Assembly: GCF_000813985.1 (NCBI RefSeq)
Contig: NZ_JWLJ01000001.1
Location: 1,511,023-1,575,022, forward strand
Length of the DNA stretch: 64,000 nt
Source: Ruegeria sp. ANG-R
GTDB lineage: Bacteria > Pseudomonadota > Alphaproteobacteria > Rhodobacterales > Rhodobacteraceae
Reading direction: 5' to 3'
Shown: positions 43,575-53,106 of the stretch, piece by piece
How the letters are laid out: each line of letters opens with the position of its first letter
Numbering within the stretch: position 1 is the first letter of the stretch
Made by a program: the position numbers and the translations under genes
Notes under the pieces: model-generated
What the model was told of the DNA's origin: nothing
Database searches by the model: none
What the model saw: only the letters and a program-made list of their open reading frames with translations

Positions 43575-44878
43575 GCGCAGATCCTTTCATGGACTTGAGG
43601 CGGTTGTCCGACCGGTTTGTCGCTTAAGGTAATGGCGCCCAGAACCGCCGCCGCAGCCCGCTGCGCGGCATCTTCTCGTCCCGCATGTACCACCGCCAGC
43701 GGCGCGCCTTTTGAGACCTTGTCGCCGAGTCTCAGGATGTCCGACAAGCCTACTGCCGGATCGATCTCGTCGCTTTCAACCTGTCGCCCGCCACCCAGCG
43801 CAACAACCGCCAAGCCCAGCGCCTCGCCATCAATGGCCGAAATATATCCATCGTCGGGCGCGTGCACTTCCTGAATCACATTGGCCTCGGGCAGGAACCG
43901 GTCCCATGTGTCGACAAAGTGCACCGGGCCACCCACGGCAGCCATCATGCGCCCAAATCGCTCGGCAGCGCGGCCATTGCGGATCACTTCGGCAATTCTG
44001 TCCCGCCCTTCATCGGCTGTTGTGCACATTCCGGCATCTGCCATCAGAACACCGCCCAATTCGGCCGAGATGTCGGCCAGCGGTGAATCGTGCCCGCTGG
44101 TCAGCATTTTCATCACCTCGGCCACTTCCAGCGCATTGCCCAATGCCGAGGCCAAAGGCTGATTCATATCAGTGATCACAGCGGATGTTTTGCACCCTGC
44201 GGTATTCGCGGTCTCGGTCAATGCCTGCGCCAGCCTGCGCGCATCGTCGAGCGATTTCATGAAGGCCCCACTGCCCACCTTAACATCCAGAACCAGTGCA
44301 TCCGGGCTGGCTGCCAGCTTCTTCGACAGGATCGATGCAGTGATCAGATCAAGGCTTTCGACTGTCGCGGTGACATCGCGAACCGCGTAAAGCCGCTTGT
44401 CAGCCGGTGCGATCTGACCCGTTGCACCAACAATGGCCGCCCCGGTTTCTTTCAGCACCTGATCCAGCCGTGCTTGCCCGATCTGGGTCGTCACCCCCGG
44501 TATCGCCTCAAGTTTGTCCAGTGTGCCTCCGGTATGACCCAAACCACGGCCCGAGATCATCGGCACGTAAGCCCCGCACTCCGCCAGCGCAGGTGCCAGT
44601 ACAAGACTGACACAATCGCCTACCCCGCCGGTCGAGTGCTTATCGATCACCGGGCCGTCCAGATCCCACGTCAACACCTCGCCGCTGTCACGCATTGCCA
44701 CCGTCAGGTCAGCCCGCCCCTGCGCGCCCAAGCCGCCCATGCAGACGGCCATCGCAAAGGCGCCGGCCTGTGCGTCACTGACGCCACCATCGGCCAGACC
44801 TTGTGCGAACCATTTCAGCTCAGCGCCGGTCGGCACCTGGTGACGGCGGAGTTTGGCGATGATCGAGCGTGCATCCAT
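43571..44878 (-). CDS. deoA: Thymidine phosphorylase
   Basis: A 435-residue nucleoside phosphorylase splitting thymidine to thymine and deoxyribose 1-phosphate. The family signature is VIDKHSTGGVGDCVSLVLAP, with SGRGLGHTGGTLDKLEAIPG following, and VGSGAFMKSLDDARRLAQAL gives the phosphate loop. The N-terminal helical domain (IIAKLRRHQVPTGAELKWFA) is complete. It overlaps deoB by 4 nt and starts 5 nt after the cdd stop. Confidence 0.94.
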   Translation of the reverse strand: MDARSIIAKLRRHQVPTGAELKWFAQGLADGGVSDAQAGAFAMAVCMGGLGAQGRADLTVAMRDSGEVLTWDLDGPVIDKHSTGGVGDCVSLVLAPALAECGAYVPMISGRGLGHTGGTLDKLEAIPGVTTQIGQARLDQVLKETGAAIVGATGQIAPADKRLYAVRDVTATVESLDLITASILSKKLAASPDALVLDVKVGSGAFMKSLDDARRLAQALTETANTAGCKTSAVITDMNQPLASALGNALEVAEVMKMLTSGHDSPLADISAELGGVLMADAGMCTTADEGRDRIAEVIRNGRAAERFGRMMAAVGGPVHFVDTWDRFLPEANVIQEVHAPDDGYISAIDGEALGLAVVALGGGRQVESDEIDPAVGLSDILRLGDKVSKGAPLAVVHAGREDAAQRAAAAVLGAITLSDKPVGQPPQVHERICA

Positions 44879-44883
44879 GATGG

Positions 44884-45276
44884 TCAGACATCCTCCATAT
44901 GCGAGGCGTCGAATGCCCCGGGCAAAAGGTCGCTAATTGTGGTTTTGGTCTCCACACCATCGACCGTTGCCATCGTAACGACCACATCCCCGTTGCCGAA
45001 CTCGGCCAGTTTCTGGCGGCAACCACCACAGGGTGGCACCGGATGCGGGCTGCTGGCGACCACGTAAACCTCGATCAATTCCTTTTCTCCGGCAGCGACC
45101 ATGGCCGCGATCGCTCCGGCTTCGGCACAGGTACCTTCCGGATACGCCACGTTCTCAACATTGCAGCCGCGATAGACCATGCCCGAACCCGACCGGATCG
45201 CCGCCCCGACCTTGAAATTAGAATAAGGCGCGTGGGCGTTTTCCCGTACGGCCAAAGCTGCATCTTTCAAAGACAT
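44884..45276 (-). CDS. cdd: Cytidine deaminase
   Basis: A 130-residue homotetrameric-type cytidine deaminase. The zinc site is TCAEAGAIAAMV (Cys plus catalytic Glu) and PCGGCRQKL (two Cys). APYSNFKVGAAIRSGSG is the substrate-binding start. It deaminates cytidine and deoxycytidine. It is the first gene of the salvage operon, with the promoter presumably in 45277-45325. Confidence 0.94.
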   Translation of the reverse strand: MSLKDAALAVRENAHAPYSNFKVGAAIRSGSGMVYRGCNVENVAYPEGTCAEAGAIAAMVAAGEKELIEVYVVASSPHPVPPCGGCRQKLAEFGNGDVVVTMATVDGVETKTTISDLLPGAFDASHMEDV

Positions 45277-45325
45277 GGCGATTCCCGATTTTTGATCATC
45301 TGGTCAGAATGCCATACCCTAATGG

Positions 45326-45358
45326 AAAGCGCCGGGGGATTTGAAGCCCCACGGCGCG
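45326..45358 (-). terminator. Terminator hairpin after the VOC-cupin gene
   Basis: On the minus strand, GCGCCG-T-GGGG pairs with CCCC-CGGCGC around an 8-nt loop (6 bp plus 4 bp with one bulged base), followed by TTTCC. It lies 17 nt after the VOC-cupin stop, separating that gene from cdd. Confidence 0.7.
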
Positions 45359-45374
45359 TTTATCCACAGTCTTG

Positions 45375-46484
45375 TCAGTCCTGACCGAGCGTAGTGTTGA
45401 AGGTTCCCGGCAGAGTGACCTCCAGCAGTTCCACATCGTGCGACGGATCGGACAACCGGGTTCGCATTGCGGGCGGAATGACGAAGGCATCCCCCTGTTC
45501 CAGCCGGTAGGGATCGCGGCCCTCGCCCTCAAGCGTCACCTCCCCGTTCATGACAAAGGTAAAGTGAATATCGGTGTCGTGGCTGGCCCATTGAGGATTG
45601 CCCTCTCCCCGGCGCACGACCTGAACGCCCGCCACGCCTTTGGTGTTCTGGGCAATCGTCGTGTCGCGGCAAACGTAACCGGGCAGTCGGAACGGCACCC
45701 ATTCGGCATCTTTGGCCTGATTGTAAACGAACCGCTGTCCCTGCCACTCCCGGTCCGGGCGGTAGTGCGGAGTTGGCAGGTCCATCAGATGATCGATCTC
45801 AGTTACATGCTCAGCCGGGACACCAATCTCGATCACCTGTACATTGTCCGAAGCTTCGAGCACGCGGTGGCGGATTTCGGGTGGCTGGATAAAGCAATCG
45901 CCCGCTGTCAGACGCATCTTTTCGCCCTGATCTTCGTAAACCACGTCAACCCAGCCATGGATACAGAAGATCAACTGAAACCCGACCTTGTGAAAATGCA
46001 CCATATCCGGCACCGGCCCCCCATCGGGGATTCGGATATGACTGGCGATGATCGACCCACCCAATCGGTCCGGCACAAGATCGCGATAGTGCATTCCGGC
46101 GCGCCCGATGATCCATGGCGCCTGATCTTTGAGGCGGCGGACAACAAAAGAATGAACCGTGTCCGGCATGACCAGTGGCGGGTTCAAATCTTCAATCTCG
46201 ATCCGGGTTCCGTTCGGCGCCGTAAGGGCACGCTGACCATCCGCAAAAGCATCGGGGTCTGACGTCAAAATACGCAGCGTTCCCGCCGCTTCGGGTGCAT
46301 CCTTCTCGATCCGCAATCGCAGGCCGTGGCCTGAGAACACGGCGACCCGAGGATCATCGGCCGGGTAGATCATGTCCATCCGCATTCCCAGCACTTTGGT
46401 GTAAAAGGGAATATCGTTGCGTAGCTCTTGCGTCGGCAATCGGATTTCGGCTTGCGTTTTTGGGTCGCTCGGGTTGCTGGTCAT
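45375..46484 (-). CDS. VOC-domain plus double-cupin protein
   Basis: A 369-residue protein with three small barrels. An N-terminal VOC/glyoxalase-like domain covers about 1-100 (ELRNDIPFYTKVLGMRMDMI). Cupin 1 is at about 135-230 (MVHFHKVGFQLIFCIHGWVD, with VEY-like ligands, then FIQPPEIRHRV). Cupin 2 is at about 265-365 (DIHFTFVMNGEVTL, DAFVIPPAMRTRL). Cupin 1 has the usual histidine and glutamate-type positions partly replaced by Gln, so metal binding there is uncertain. No pathway is obvious. It is separated from the cdd operon by a terminator and diverges from maeB over 340 bp. Confidence 0.72.
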   Translation of the reverse strand: MTSNPSDPKTQAEIRLPTQELRNDIPFYTKVLGMRMDMIYPADDPRVAVFSGHGLRLRIEKDAPEAAGTLRILTSDPDAFADGQRALTAPNGTRIEIEDLNPPLVMPDTVHSFVVRRLKDQAPWIIGRAGMHYRDLVPDRLGGSIIASHIRIPDGGPVPDMVHFHKVGFQLIFCIHGWVDVVYEDQGEKMRLTAGDCFIQPPEIRHRVLEASDNVQVIEIGVPAEHVTEIDHLMDLPTPHYRPDREWQGQRFVYNQAKDAEWVPFRLPGYVCRDTTIAQNTKGVAGVQVVRRGEGNPQWASHDTDIHFTFVMNGEVTLEGEGRDPYRLEQGDAFVIPPAMRTRLSDPSHDVELLEVTLPGTFNTTLGQD

Positions 46485-46823
46485 TTCGTATCTCTTCGGA
46501 CGTGGATTTTGGCCATCCGATCAGAACGGGCGCAAAAGCGCCAACCCAAAAGCGCATCGCGCGAAAGAAAAAGCACTTTGATGTCGGCATCCCGACAGGC
46601 GCCTTGCTAAGTGATTGCACGCGGACCTCGTGCTTGACCGGCCCCCGGGGCCCGTTCGCTTTCCGGTTTTGCGCCGTATATCGAACACCGGGCAAAGAAC
46701 CCGACACACCTCGTGCCGCGTCTTGAAAAGAAGCAGAACTCGGCTGAAATCTGACCCGAAGTAGCCAACCCACAACAAATAGTTTAACCATCAAACAAAT
46801 TCTGGAACGGAGTTGAATTGCCG
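46485..46823. other. 339-bp gene-free region between the VOC-cupin gene and maeB
   Basis: No convincing gene is visible. Two short perfect hairpins occur: GGCGC-AAAA-GCGCC (46529-46542) and TGTCGG-CATC-CCGACA (46582-46597). The last 60 bp before maeB are AT-rich (ACAACAAATAGTTTAACCATC) and probably hold its promoter. A small RNA or a decayed gene is possible but not supported. Confidence 0.5.
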
Positions 46824-49097
46824 ATGTCTGATACACCGACCTTGCGACAGGCTGCACTTGACTATCACGCCTACCCAAAGCCCGGGAAGCTTGAGATCAA
46901 GGCCACGAAACCGATGGCAAATGGCCGAGACCTTGCGCGGGCCTATTCGCCGGGCGTTGCCGAAGCCAGCCTTGAGATCAAGGACAACCCTGCCAACGCC
47001 GAGACATACACCGCGCGCGGCAATCTCGTTGGGGTCGTCTCGAACGGCACGGCGGTTCTGGGGCTGGGCAATATCGGTGCGCTGGCATCCAAACCGGTGA
47101 TGGAAGGCAAGGCTGTCCTGTTCAAAAAATTCGCGGGCATCGACTGTTTTGACATCGAGGTGAACCAGCCTGATCCCGAGAAGCTGGCTGATATCGTCTG
47201 CGCGCTTGAGCCAACCTTTGGCGCAATCAACCTTGAAGACATCAAGGCACCGGATTGTTTTATCGTCGAAAAACTGTGCCGGGAGCGGATGAACATACCC
47301 GTATTCCATGACGATCAGCATGGCACCGCCATCGTCGTTGGCGCGGCGGCCAAGAATGCTTTGCATGTGGCGGGCAAGAAATTCGAGGATATCAAAGTTG
47401 TTTCGACCGGCGGTGGTGCCGCGGGAATCGCATGTCTCAGCATGTTGATGAAGCTCGGCGTGAAGCGTGAGAATATCTGGCTGTGCGACATTCACGGGCT
47501 GGTCTATGAAGGCCGCGCCGAGGATATGAATCCGCACAAAGACCAATTTGCACAGAAAACCGACCTGCGTACGCTGGACGATGTGATCGGGGATGCCGAT
47601 CTGTTTCTGGGGCTCAGCGGGCCGAATGTGCTCAAGCCTGAAATGGTCGAGAAGATGGCCAAGACCCCGATCATATTTGCCCTGGCCAACCCGACCCCCG
47701 AAATCCTGCCGCAAGCGGCGCGCGAGGTTGCGCCTGATGCGATCATCGCAACGGGCCGCAGCGATTTCCCGAACCAGGTGAACAACGTATTGTGCTTCCC
47801 GTTTATCTTCCGGGGCGCTCTGGATGTCGGCGCGACCGAGATCAACGACGAAATGCAGATCGCCTGCGTCGACGGTATCGCCGATATGGCCCGCGCGACG
47901 ACCAGCGCCGAGGCCGCAGCTGCGTACAAGGGCGAACAACTGACTTTTGGACCCGACTATCTGATCCCCAAACCCTTCGATCCGCGCCTTGTGGGGGTTG
48001 TTTCGTCATCGGTCGCACAGGCAGCTATGAAAAGTGGGGTCGCAAAACGTCCCATCGACGATCTCGAAGCCTATAAGGAACGCCTGAACCAGACCGTATT
48101 CAAATCCGCTCTGCTGATGCGGCCCGTGTTCGAAGCCGCCGCCGTCGCATCGCGCAGGATCGTCTTCGCAGAAGGCGAGGACGAGCGTGTATTGCGGGCG
48201 GCGCAGGCCATACTGGAGGAAACCACGGAGACTCCGATCCTGATCGGGCGACCGGATGTGATCAACGCACGGTGCGAAAGACTTGGTCTGACGGTCCGAC
48301 CGGGACAGGATTTCCAGATTGTGAACCCGCAGGACGATCCGCGCTACTACGACTACTGGAACTCGTATCACCAGATCATGCAGCGGCGGGGGGTCACTCC
48401 GGATCTGGCCAAGGCGATTATGCGCACCAACAACACCGCTATCGCGGCAATCATGGTGCATCGCGGCGAAGCCGACAGCATGATCTGCGGCACGTTCGGT
48501 GAATACCGCTGGCATCTTAACTATGTCGAACAAGTGTTGGATGATGGTGATCTGCGACCCCATGGCGCGCTTTCGCTGATGATCCTGGAGGATGGTCCTC
48601 TGTTCATCGCCGACACGCATGTCCGGCAATTGCCAACCCCGGAAGAGCTGGCGGAATCCACCATCGGCGCCGCCCGCCATGTGCGGCGGTTCGGGTTGGA
48701 ACCCAAGATCGCATTCTGTTCGCAATCGCAGTTCGGCAATCAGGCCGAGGGGTCGGGCAAGCGCCTGCGGGCTGCGCTTGAGATCCTCGATTCCGAGCCG
48801 CGCGATTTCAGCTACGAAGGTGAGATGAACCTGGACTTGGCTCTGGACCCCGAACTGCGGGCACGAATTTTCCCGAATTCACGTATGGAAGGAACCGCGA
48901 ACGTCCTGATCTTCGCCCATGCGGATGCGGCAAGCGGTGTGCGCAACATCCTCAAGATGAAAGCGGACGGGCTTGAGGTCGGTCCGATTCTAATGGGGAT
49001 GGGAAACAAGGCTCATATTGTAACGCCATCCATCACCGCCCGGGGGCTACTGAACATGGCAGCCATCGCCGGCACCCCTGTGGCGCATTACGGTTAA
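46824..49097 (+). CDS. maeB: NADP-dependent malic enzyme (MaeB type, with PTA-like domain)
   Basis: A 757-residue two-part protein. The malic enzyme domain (about 1-425) has [40 protein letters not shown] and [14 protein letters not shown] [14 protein letters not shown] (metal site), with NADP-binding ALANPTPEI after. The C-terminal phosphotransacetylase-like domain (about 430-757) includes [17 protein letters not shown] and [17 protein letters not shown]. It converts malate to pyruvate with NADPH; the C-terminal domain is regulatory and not thought to be an active PTA. ATG 46824 was used, though GGAG is better placed for TTG 46818. Confidence 0.92.
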   Translation: MSDTPTLRQAALDYHAYPKPGKLEIKATKPMANGRDLARAYSPGVAEASLEIKDNPANAETYTARGNLVGVVSNGTAVLGLGNIGALASKPVMEGKAVLFKKFAGIDCFDIEVNQPDPEKLADIVCALEPTFGAINLEDIKAPDCFIVEKLCRERMNIPVFHDDQHGTAIVVGAAAKNALHVAGKKFEDIKVVSTGGGAAGIACLSMLMKLGVKRENIWLCDIHGLVYEGRAEDMNPHKDQFAQKTDLRTLDDVIGDADLFLGLSGPNVLKPEMVEKMAKTPIIFALANPTPEILPQAAREVAPDAIIATGRSDFPNQVNNVLCFPFIFRGALDVGATEINDEMQIACVDGIADMARATTSAEAAAAYKGEQLTFGPDYLIPKPFDPRLVGVVSSSVAQAAMKSGVAKRPIDDLEAYKERLNQTVFKSALLMRPVFEAAAVASRRIVFAEGEDERVLRAAQAILEETTETPILIGRPDVINARCERLGLTVRPGQDFQIVNPQDDPRYYDYWNSYHQIMQRRGVTPDLAKAIMRTNNTAIAAIMVHRGEADSMICGTFGEYRWHLNYVEQVLDDGDLRPHGALSLMILEDGPLFIADTHVRQLPTPEELAESTIGAARHVRRFGLEPKIAFCSQSQFGNQAEGSGKRLRAALEILDSEPRDFSYEGEMNLDLALDPELRARIFPNSRMEGTANVLIFAHADAASGVRNILKMKADGLEVGPILMGMGNKAHIVTPSITARGLLNMAAIAGTPVAHYG

Positions 49098-49114
49098 TCC
49101 AGCGGTTACGCATA

Positions 49115-49150
49115 GGCGGGTGCCTGATCAGGTGCCCGCCTTGATTCTGT
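49115..49150 (+). terminator. Candidate terminator after maeB
   Basis: GGCGGG (49115-49120) and CCCGCC (49135-49140) flank a 14-nt loop containing the nested TGATCA, followed by TTGATTCTG. It is 18 nt after the maeB stop. Confidence 0.5.
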
Positions 49151-49162
49151 TAGCGACAACGC

Positions 49163-49286
49163 TTTTGCAGGGGTGGATTTGCAGATTTGCAAAAATCTCA
49201 GATTTCCCACCCATAACAACAAAAATCCAATAAATTTGCAACAATTTGCAGGCCAATCCGAAAGGTTCTGCAAAGATTTTGCGATA
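49163..49286. promoter_or_regulatory. TTTGCA repeat cluster before prpE (ScfR/PccR-like operators)
   Basis: At least six TTTGCA-type boxes lie in 124 bp: TTTGCA at 49164, TTTGCAGATTTGCAAA at 49178-49193 (two boxes 8 bp apart), TTTGCAACAATTTGCAGG at 49235-49252 (two boxes 10 bp apart), TCTGCAAA at 49267 and TTTGCGAT at 49278. Regulators of short-chain acyl-CoA metabolism (ScfR family, PccR in Rhodobacter sphaeroides) bind paired TTTGCAAA boxes upstream of propionyl-CoA genes. Here the boxes precede propionyl-CoA synthetase. The spacings differ from the reported 4-bp gap, so the exact site is uncertain. Confidence 0.6.
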
Positions 49287-49371
49287 AACTGACGCGCCGT
49301 AATCCGCTTTGCTTGCCCGGAGCATCTGCGATGCCTAACACATAGCCCAAGGATTTTGGGAGGAGGCCATC

Positions 49372-51261
49372 ATGGCATATCAGGACGTCTACGAGAGCTG
49401 GAAGAACGACCCCGAAGCATTCTGGATGGATGCTGCCAAGGGGATTGATTGGGTTCAGGAACCCAGCAAAGCTCTGTTTGACGACAATGCGCCTCTTTAC
49501 GAATGGTTCTGCGACGCCAAAGTGAACACCTGCTGGAACGCCGTTGACCGGCATGTGGAAAACGGTCGTGGTGAGCAGACCGCGATCATCTATGACAGCC
49601 CCATTACGCACACGAAACGCGAAATCTCTTACGTTGAGTTGCGGAACCGCGTCGCCAATCTGGCTGGCGCGCTAAGAGCAAAGGGCATCGGGAAAGGCGA
49701 CCGCGTCATCATCTACATGCCGATGATCCCCGAAGCACTGGAGGCGATGCTGGCCTGCGCCCGGCTGGGGGCGGTACATTCAGTGGTATTCGGTGGCTTT
49801 GCTAGCAACGAGCTGGCGGTGCGTATCGACGATGCGAAACCCAAGGCGATCATCGCCGCCTCGTGCGGGATGGAGCCGGGCCGCGTCGTGCATTACAAAC
49901 CTCTGTTGGATGGTGCCATCGATCTGGCCACCCACAAGCCCGAGTTTTGCGTTATCTTCCAGCGCGAACAGGAAGTTGCGCAACTGGTCGAGGGTCGGGA
50001 CGTCAACTGGCACGGCTTCCAATACGGGACGGAACCTGCGGAATGTGTGCCGGTCAGCGGCAATGATCCGGCTTATATTCTTTATACGTCCGGTACGACC
50101 GGTGCGCCGAAAGGTGTGGTGCGCCCGACCGCGGGCCATCTGGTTGCGCTGAACTGGTCAATGAAGAATATCTACAATGTCGATCCGGGCGATGTGTTCT
50201 GGGCAGCTTCGGATGTCGGTTGGGTCGTGGGCCATTCCTATATCTGTTACGCCCCCTTGATTCACGGCAACACCACCATCGTTTTCGAGGGCAAGCCGGT
50301 TGGCACTCCTGACGCCGGGACCTTCTGGCGGGTGATTTCCGAACATAAGGTCAAGAGCTTCTTCACCGCCCCAACGGCCATTCGCGCCGTCAAACGCGAA
50401 GACCCGCAGGCGGAGTTGATGTCGAAATACGATCTGTCCTGCCTGAAGGCTCTGTACCTCGCGGGAGAGCGGGCAGACCCTGACACGATTATCTGGGCAC
50501 AGGATGCGCTGAATGTCCCGGTCATCGATCATTGGTGGCAAACCGAAACCGGTTGGGCCATCGCAGGCAACCCGCTTGGGATCGAGGAACTTCCGGTCAA
50601 ACTGGGTTCGCCAGCAAAGCCCATGCCGGGCTATGACGTTCAGATTCTGGATGAAGGTGGTCATCAGATGAAACCCGGCGAACTCGGCGCGATTGCAGTC
50701 AAGCTTCCGCTGCCACCAGGCACTCTGCCGACCCTGTGGAATGCCGAAGCCCGGTTCAGGAAATCGTATCTGGAGCATTTCCCCGGCTACTACGAGACCG
50801 GAGATGCGGGCATGATCGACGAAGATGGGTATCTCTACATCATGGCCCGTACCGATGACGTGATCAACGTCGCGGGCCACCGCCTGTCGACCGGCGGTAT
50901 GGAGGAGGTGCTGGCCGCTCACCCCGACGTGGCGGAATGTGCGGTGATCGGAGTATCGGATCAGCTCAAAGGTCAGATTCCGGTAGGGTTCCTGTGCCTC
51001 AATGCCGGTTCGGATTGCAGCCACGAGGATGTGGTCGCCGATGTGGTCAGGATGGTCCGCGACAAGATCGGCCCTGTCGCTGCGTTCAAGAAGGCGGTCG
51101 TTGTGGATCGTCTGCCGAAAACACGCTCGGGCAAGATCCTGCGTGGAACGATGGTGTCGATTGCGGATGGCAAGGAATACAAGATGCCCGCCACAATCGA
51201 TGATCCTGTCATTCTGGACGAGATCACCTCGGCCCTGCAGAGCATCGGATACGCGCAGTAG
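49372..51261 (+). CDS. prpE: Propionyl-CoA synthetase
   Basis: A 629-residue AMP-forming acyl-CoA synthetase. The AMP-binding motif is YILYTSGTTGAPKGVVRPTA (residues about 235-254). PIIDHWWQTETGWAIAGNPL-like VIDHWWQTETGWAIAGNPLG and YYETGDAGMIDEDGYLYIMA are the later motifs, with the catalytic lysine in PKTRSGKILRGTM near the C terminus. The pattern NPLGIEELPVKLGSPAKPMP is typical of PrpE rather than acetyl-CoA synthetase. It makes propionyl-CoA from propionate. GGGAGGAGG precedes the ATG. Its promoter region carries a TTTGCA repeat cluster. Confidence 0.94.
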   Translation: MAYQDVYESWKNDPEAFWMDAAKGIDWVQEPSKALFDDNAPLYEWFCDAKVNTCWNAVDRHVENGRGEQTAIIYDSPITHTKREISYVELRNRVANLAGALRAKGIGKGDRVIIYMPMIPEALEAMLACARLGAVHSVVFGGFASNELAVRIDDAKPKAIIAASCGMEPGRVVHYKPLLDGAIDLATHKPEFCVIFQREQEVAQLVEGRDVNWHGFQYGTEPAECVPVSGNDPAYILYTSGTTGAPKGVVRPTAGHLVALNWSMKNIYNVDPGDVFWAASDVGWVVGHSYICYAPLIHGNTTIVFEGKPVGTPDAGTFWRVISEHKVKSFFTAPTAIRAVKREDPQAELMSKYDLSCLKALYLAGERADPDTIIWAQDALNVPVIDHWWQTETGWAIAGNPLGIEELPVKLGSPAKPMPGYDVQILDEGGHQMKPGELGAIAVKLPLPPGTLPTLWNAEARFRKSYLEHFPGYYETGDAGMIDEDGYLYIMARTDDVINVAGHRLSTGGMEEVLAAHPDVAECAVIGVSDQLKGQIPVGFLCLNAGSDCSHEDVVADVVRMVRDKIGPVAAFKKAVVVDRLPKTRSGKILRGTMVSIADGKEYKMPATIDDPVILDEITSALQSIGYAQ

Positions 51262-51281
51262 TCTCACGGTATAATCCAGAG

Positions 51282-51308
51282 GTGCGCCTTACGGCGCGCT
51301 CGATTTGC
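51282..51308 (+). terminator. Weak terminator candidate after prpE
   Basis: GTGCGCC-TTAC-GGCGCGC forms a 7-bp stem (one G-U pair) at 51282-51299, followed by TCGATTTG. It lies 20 nt after the prpE stop; the T-tract is poor. Confidence 0.4.
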
Positions 51309-51441
51309 GCTGACGCGCCTGTGCGAGGCCCTGCCTCGCGCTCCGGGATATTTTGAGCCAGATGAAGGGCGGACCCATTTTGAGATGCCGGGACTTGTCA
51401 TTGGTCGCGCCTCGCCTCAGGTTGAGGCGAGGAGGAACAGC

Positions 51442-52881
51442 ATGACAAATGGTGACATCTGGCGTCTTGGTGCAACCGAACTGACCACGCTGACACGAAC
51501 GGGCGATCTGAGCGTGGAGGAGGTCGTGCTGGACGCGTTGGAGCGGATGCATCAGATAAATCCCACCCTGAATGCGGTGGTGGAAGACTTGAGCGCCGCG
51601 GCACTTGAGCGTGCCAAAGCGTTGGATACTGCACGGGCGAGCGGCGCAGCAGTGGGGCCTCTTCACGGTGTTCCGGTTACCATCAAGGTGAATGTCGACC
51701 AGAAAGGCCATGCCACCACAAATGGCGTGGTGGCCTTGAGAGATGTCATCGCACCCGATGATGCGCCGGTGGTTTCCAACCTGCATAAAGCAGGCGCTAT
51801 CGTCATCGGGCGCACGAACACGCCCGAGTTCTCGTTCCGCGCTGATACGGACAACCCGCTTCATGGGCGCACGTATAATCCGTGGGGGCGCCACGTCTCG
51901 CCGGGCGGCTCGTCCGGGGGGGCTGGGGCGGCTGTAATGGCAGGTATCGGCGCGCTGGGTCATGGCAACGATATCGGTGGCAGTCTGCGTTTCCCCGCAG
52001 CAGCCAGTGGCGCGGTTACCGTGAAACCGGGGCTCGGTCGTGTACCGGCCTGGAACCCGAGCCAAAAGGCCGAGCGCGGAATGCTGGCGCAGTCGATGTC
52101 GGTGCAGGGGCTGATCACGCGGACAGCGAGCGATCTGCACCTGTCGATGCCCAGCCTGATCGTCCCGGATGCACGCGACCCGTTTCATGTGCCGATGCCG
52201 TGGCGCGGTGAGGAGCCGGACGGACCGGTCAAGGTGGCCTTTACAAGAAATACCTTCGGCTATGCGCTGCATCCTGAAGTGGACAAGGCGCTCGATACCG
52301 CTCGGGATGCGCTGGTCGATGCCGGATATCTGGTTGAAGAGATTGACCCGCCGGATGTGTTCGAATGTGGGCGCTTGGGCTACCGCGCACTGATGGGTGA
52401 AGTGCTGACGCTGATGAAAGGCGATATTGAGGCCGCCGGGTCGCAAACCATCCGTGATATATTCGAGGTGTACTTCCAGGAGTTTCCCCCGATTGTCGGC
52501 GACGGTCTGATTCAGGCGCTGGCGCAGCGCAGCCACTATGCGCGCGAATGGTCGCTGTTCATGCAGGATTACGCCCTGGTGCTGTCCCCTTTCCTACCGC
52601 AACCTTTCTTCAAACCGGACCGCGATACCGAAGGCGCCCAAGGTGTTCATGAGGTTTTGGGCTGCGCCGTCTATTCCTACGCGATGAATTTCCTTGGGCT
52701 GCCGGCCGCCAGCGTTCCGTCGCGCCTGGCCGAATTGCCGAACGGGCCGCAGCCTATCAACATTCAGATTGCGGCGCGGCGCTGGCGCGAGGATATGGCC
52801 GTGGATGCCGCAGCCGCCATTGAAGAACGCGTGGGACCGATGGCACCGATTCTGTGGGATCGAATGGCTCAGCAAACCTGA
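51442..52881 (+). CDS. Amidase (amidase signature family)
   Basis: A 479-residue amidase with the Ser-cisSer-Lys triad. The lysine is in LHGVPVTIKVNVDQKGHATT (about residue 81), the cis-serine and nucleophile in SPGGSSGGAGAAV and GNDIGGSLRFPAA. Length matches bacterial AS-family enzymes. ATG 51442 has GAGGAGGA 5-12 nt upstream. Substrate is unknown; it is not GatA, since there are no gatB/gatC genes nearby and the C-terminal part differs. It converges on nadK. Confidence 0.87.
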   Translation: MTNGDIWRLGATELTTLTRTGDLSVEEVVLDALERMHQINPTLNAVVEDLSAAALERAKALDTARASGAAVGPLHGVPVTIKVNVDQKGHATTNGVVALRDVIAPDDAPVVSNLHKAGAIVIGRTNTPEFSFRADTDNPLHGRTYNPWGRHVSPGGSSGGAGAAVMAGIGALGHGNDIGGSLRFPAAASGAVTVKPGLGRVPAWNPSQKAERGMLAQSMSVQGLITRTASDLHLSMPSLIVPDARDPFHVPMPWRGEEPDGPVKVAFTRNTFGYALHPEVDKALDTARDALVDAGYLVEEIDPPDVFECGRLGYRALMGEVLTLMKGDIEAAGSQTIRDIFEVYFQEFPPIVGDGLIQALAQRSHYAREWSLFMQDYALVLSPFLPQPFFKPDRDTEGAQGVHEVLGCAVYSYAMNFLGLPAASVPSRLAELPNGPQPINIQIAARRWREDMAVDAAAAIEERVGPMAPILWDRMAQQT

Positions 52882-52912
52882 GAGGTCGCCGCGCCCCCTT
52901 TGCACACATAAA

Positions 52913-52945
52913 ATAGACCCCGGGGTTTTGTACCCGGGGTCCGCA
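52913..52945. terminator. Hairpin between the amidase and nadK genes
   Basis: GACCCCGGG (52916-52924) pairs perfectly with CCCGGGGTC (52933-52941) around an 8-nt loop GTTTTGTA. It follows the amidase stop by 35 nt. The T-tract after it is weak, so it may act as a rho-independent terminator only partly. Confidence 0.55.
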
Positions 52946-53106
52946 TACTAAAATATGCCCGGATTTCAGATGACGAGCGTAGCACCACCCACCCTCGCCA
53001 GCGCTTAAACTGCGCAACCATTCGAAAACACCGTTAGATGGCCACTCACTTCCACCATGGCGTGTTCTCCGGGCAGGTTGAAGTTAACAAATGGTTGTGC
53101 TGCTGC

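Noticed and set aside
46295..46726. Plus-strand frame of 143 codons in the gap before maeB
   Set aside because: It overlaps the VOC-cupin gene antisense, has arginine/serine-rich composition and no ribosome site.
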